A DNA stretch of 21,084 bases from Rhizophagus sp. LPA8_4_AMF (taxonomy: Eukaryota > Glomeromycota > Glomeromycetes > Glomerales > Glomeraceae), in the NCBI GenBank assembly GCA_021464525.1, contig JADRCO010001236.1, positions 1 through 21,084 on the forward strand. Reading direction: 5' to 3'. Positions 18,300-21,084 of the stretch are shown in pieces (within the stretch, counting starts at the first letter, position 1; every line of letters begins with the position of its first letter). Both the position numbers and the translations under genes were made by a program. The notes beneath the pieces were generated by a model, which was not told where the DNA came from, did no database searches, and worked only from the letters and a program-made list of their open reading frames with translations.

Positions 18300-19700
18300 A
18301 TAAAGGTCACTGTAAAAAATTGACCCTTTACTAATGATTTTTACCTTACTTTAATTCTTAATTCTATTGGTTAATGAGTTTAAAAAGGAAAAAAAGCATA
18401 ACAACCTTCCTTTTTTAGATTTATTTATCTATTTAAAGTAAGATCTTTATAAACTTTTACATATAATTTTTACCTTAGGCCTGTGGGTGATCTCTATTAA
18501 AAGTAAGCGAAGTTCTGTTACAAGTATTTGTAAACTCTCTTTCCATTTCTTTAAATTGATTATATATTATAATAAAAAAATTTCATCTTTTCAATCATTT
18601 CTCAACAATATACATATAAATTTCTAATTAAATTTTATAATAATATATCTATATCAACAGTTAACTTTTCATATAAAAACTGTGTGAAAGAACTTATATT
18701 GGCAGAAAGATCTTAGTTTAAAAGTTAAAAAGTCATAGAAAAACCTTATATATTGAAATATTTAAGGAAGCAAGGTATTGTAATAAAATTAGTGTCATTT
18801 GAAAGAATATATACGTTACTTTTAATGTATTGTAAAAAAGATATTTTGTTAATATCTTTGAACCAAATAAAGATAAGTTAATTTACATTGTACAAAATTT
18901 TTAATTAATGATTGGTACACTGAAAATAACCAGTAACTGATATATTTGCATAATGCATATAACCTAACCTATCATATATACTAAAAATAATGGTAGCTTT
19001 GTTAATAGAGATCCAAAAAAAGTTGATCTATCTTTCATATTCCATCTTTTTTCCATAAAAAAGGCTCATATTTCTGAAATTAATAATCTTATATTACAGA
19101 ATTTATCAAATTATTTTCATATTCTATGAATAGATCTGTAAAAAGCTTCTTTTTACAGAGTTTTTACTAAAATTTATTATAGAAAAAAACTAAGGATTTA
19201 GCTACTGTTAAAATTTAGATAGTATAACTAAAGAATTAACAATATCTTTCAGAAGTAAAAGTAAAATCAATAACCCTTTATTGGTATTATTTTATTTATA
19301 ATGATATTTCACATCTTTTAATCATAATATTAGCCTGTTAATGTTTAAAATAACTGAAAACTTTTTTAAAATACTTTAACAGATTTTATAATTAATAAAC
19401 AATAATCTATACAGTAACAAATTTCTAAAGTAAAGTAGCTACGTAATTATGGAGAAACATATATAACTTTTAGATTAACTTATATTAGGTGCATTTTAGT
19501 TTGTTTTGCAAATTTATTTAGAGCAAGACTCCATTTACTCCTATTAAAGGTCTCTAAAAATATAAGATAGAGTTTATATTAAAAAAAAAATTTAGATCTC
19601 TTAAGAGCCTAATGTAAAATTATATGTATAATAAATAAAGGTCACCAGTTTTGTAAGGTAAAATCAAAGTAGCTCTCTGATGTTATAAGGTAAAATTAAA
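18300..19700. repeat. Diffuse inverted-repeat relic, possible large MITE
   Basis: TTTTACCTTA motifs near 18340 and 18469 face inverted copies (TAAGGTAAAA) near 19654 and 19687. On the left, ACATATAATTTTTACCTTAG near 18459 pairs with a similar inverted segment at about 19580-19632. AAAGGTCAC occurs on both sides (18303, 19638). Nothing between them is coding. Borders and target duplication are unclear, and AT richness makes chance matches likely, so the call is weak. Confidence 0.35.
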
Positions 19701-20765
19701 TAGAAGTTTTCATAAGTTTCCATACTTTACTAAAAATAGCTGTTTTTTTGATATGCTTTTGATATGACTTTGATGTTATTTTTATATAGTTTTAATACAT
19801 TTCATCAACCATTAAAATCATGTTATCTAGGCTTATAATTTCATATCAACATGTTTGAAATAAACTTTTTATTATTTTGTAATGCATTTTGAAATATATT
19901 TGAAATAAATATTTATTATTATAATTATCATTTGCACAATAGTTTTAACAATGAATTCATAATAGTTTTTAAATTAATATTTTATTAACATGCAATCTTT
20001 ACATAATGTTATATTTTATAATGAATTATACAGTAATAATACATAAATATTATGCATATAATATTGGTCGATGATACAATATAAAATCCAAAGTTGATCC
20101 TACAAAAACCAAAAAAAATAAAAAAAAGGTTAGTAAACCATTACTTAATAAAAAATAGGTCTTGAAATTAATTCCGAAACCCACCTTTCATAAAATCATA
20201 CCCACCACTCCAAAGACAAAACCTACAAAGTAAAAAAATGATTAGTAAACAAGTTCTTTATAAAAATAATTGCAATAATCTAAGTTTTGAAGGTAACACT
20301 ATTACTAACGAAACTTTAGTTATTGATTATCTTGATTACCTTGAGCCCACTAATAAGCGTGTCTTTTTAAAAAATAATTAAAAACTTTGTTTCAAGGTAT
20401 ATTATTACCTTCAAAATCTATTATTGGTGGTCTAGAAATACCGAATCTTACAAAAATTTAAAAGAAACCTTAACAGTTAATATAACGTTACATACTTTAA
20501 AAACGTTATTTTTACATCGTTAGCAAATTTCTCACATACGTATTTTCATTCAACCACCAATACCTGAAAAGGATAGTTGGAAAATACTTTCCTGTCTCTA
20601 ACTTCTTTTGTTGGATAAAATTGTTGCAGTCTGACAAAGTATTTCAAAAGAAAATGATCGCAACTACCTCACAAAAACCTACATTAAATTTTCGTATAAA
20701 AAATATGGAAGCATTAAAATTTCTGATAAAAAAAATAAAAAGTTCATCGGCAAACTTTTTAGGGT
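19701..20765. other. AT-rich stretch with minor repeats, no gene supported
   Basis: Two loosely similar blocks about 120 bp apart, each A-rich and followed by TTAGTAAAC (near 20133 and 20242), form a direct repeat. TTTTGAAGGTAA (near 20286) faces TTACCTTCAAAA (near 20406), and ATTGGTGGT faces ACCACCAAT (20423, 20555). A 47-codon frame from 20239 and broken frames around 20560-20700 look slightly protein-like, but match nothing I recognise. They may be remnants of a repeat-family gene. Confidence 0.4.
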
Positions 20766-20935
20766 AAAAATCTGCGCAGTTCTGTGGCACAAAGATCTGT
20801 GCAGTTCTGCGACCCTGCCGCTGCGCTGTACAGAAAAAAATTACAAAAATCTGCGCAAATCTTCAAGATTTTAAAAATCTGCGCAGAATTTTTAATATTT
20901 TTCTGCAAAATTCTGCAAAATAAACTAATATAAGA
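20766..20935. repeat. Cluster of CTGCGCAG-type motifs
   Basis: The motif AAATCTGCGCA or a close variant occurs near 20768, 20795 (CTGTGCAG), 20847 and 20875, with GCAGTTCTG repeated twice and TTCTGCAAAA repeated twice at the right side. CTGCGCAG is itself an 8-bp palindrome, and both orientations occur. The segment is richer in G+C than its surroundings. It looks like a terminal or subterminal repeat block of a mobile element that may continue beyond the window. Confidence 0.5.
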
Positions 20936-21084
20936 TTCATATATACCATTTTAGTTATTGTTTAACATTAATTAACACCAATCAATTTTATTTTATTAAA
21001 GCATTTTACAAATTAAAGATTTAATTTACAATGTTTTACATTATTTTAATAAAATACACTAACAGCCGAAGTCCACTTTTTTTT

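Overview
The window looks like nuclear DNA of an arbuscular mycorrhizal fungus (Glomeromycotina, Rhizophagus-like). The sequence is very AT-rich. Its genes are cut by many short GT-AG introns (18 inferred, all 68-90 bp), and the clean gene block is flanked on both sides by broken DNA transposons and small inverted-repeat elements. The gene products (NAP1, ATP10, ARPC4, EI24) are eukaryotic. The lineage is inferred from overall style; no marker gene names it.

Left arm (1-9.1 kb) is a transposon graveyard. The end of a GACCCG-repeat element (1-337) interrupts a pogo/Tigger-type transposase (338-1931), which also carries a 144-bp hAT-type MITE with a perfect 8-bp target duplication. A heavily broken hAT transposase with a BED-finger remnant follows (2870-4998). 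After it come a palindromic pogo-type MITE (5033-5391), an unrecognised ORF (6609-6920), two fold-back repeats (6972-7088, 7720-8218) and a young 225-bp MITE with identical 39-bp inverted ends (8909-9133).

Centre (9.2-15.8 kb) holds five intact-looking housekeeping genes in alternating orientation: NAP1 (+), ATP10 (-), ARPC4 (+), EI24 (-) and an RnpA-like gene (+). All exon/intron structures were worked out by eye from reading frame, GT-AG sites and remembered family conservation. NAP1/ATP10 and ARPC4/EI24 are tail-to-tail (303 and 70 bp apart). ATP10/ARPC4 and EI24/RnpA are head-to-head. A pogo-type MITE fills about two thirds of the ATP10/ARPC4 promoter interval. The five genes have no single pathway: histone chaperoning, mitochondrial ATP synthase assembly, actin branching, an ER membrane protein, and probable tRNA 5' processing.

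Right arm (16.4-21 kb) has no recognisable gene. Its main feature is a nest of four inverted-repeat elements (16388-17802). One is an older, C-to-T-decayed relative of the MITE upstream of NAP1. Another contains a short telomere-like TTAGGG run. Beyond it lie a diffuse ~1.4-kb inverted-repeat relic and a CTGCGCAG-motif cluster.

No new multi-gene system is evident. The best leads are the nested elements and their directional decay, MITEs lying in promoters, the RnpA-like nuclear gene, and the extremely small coding exons of ARPC4 and NAP1.
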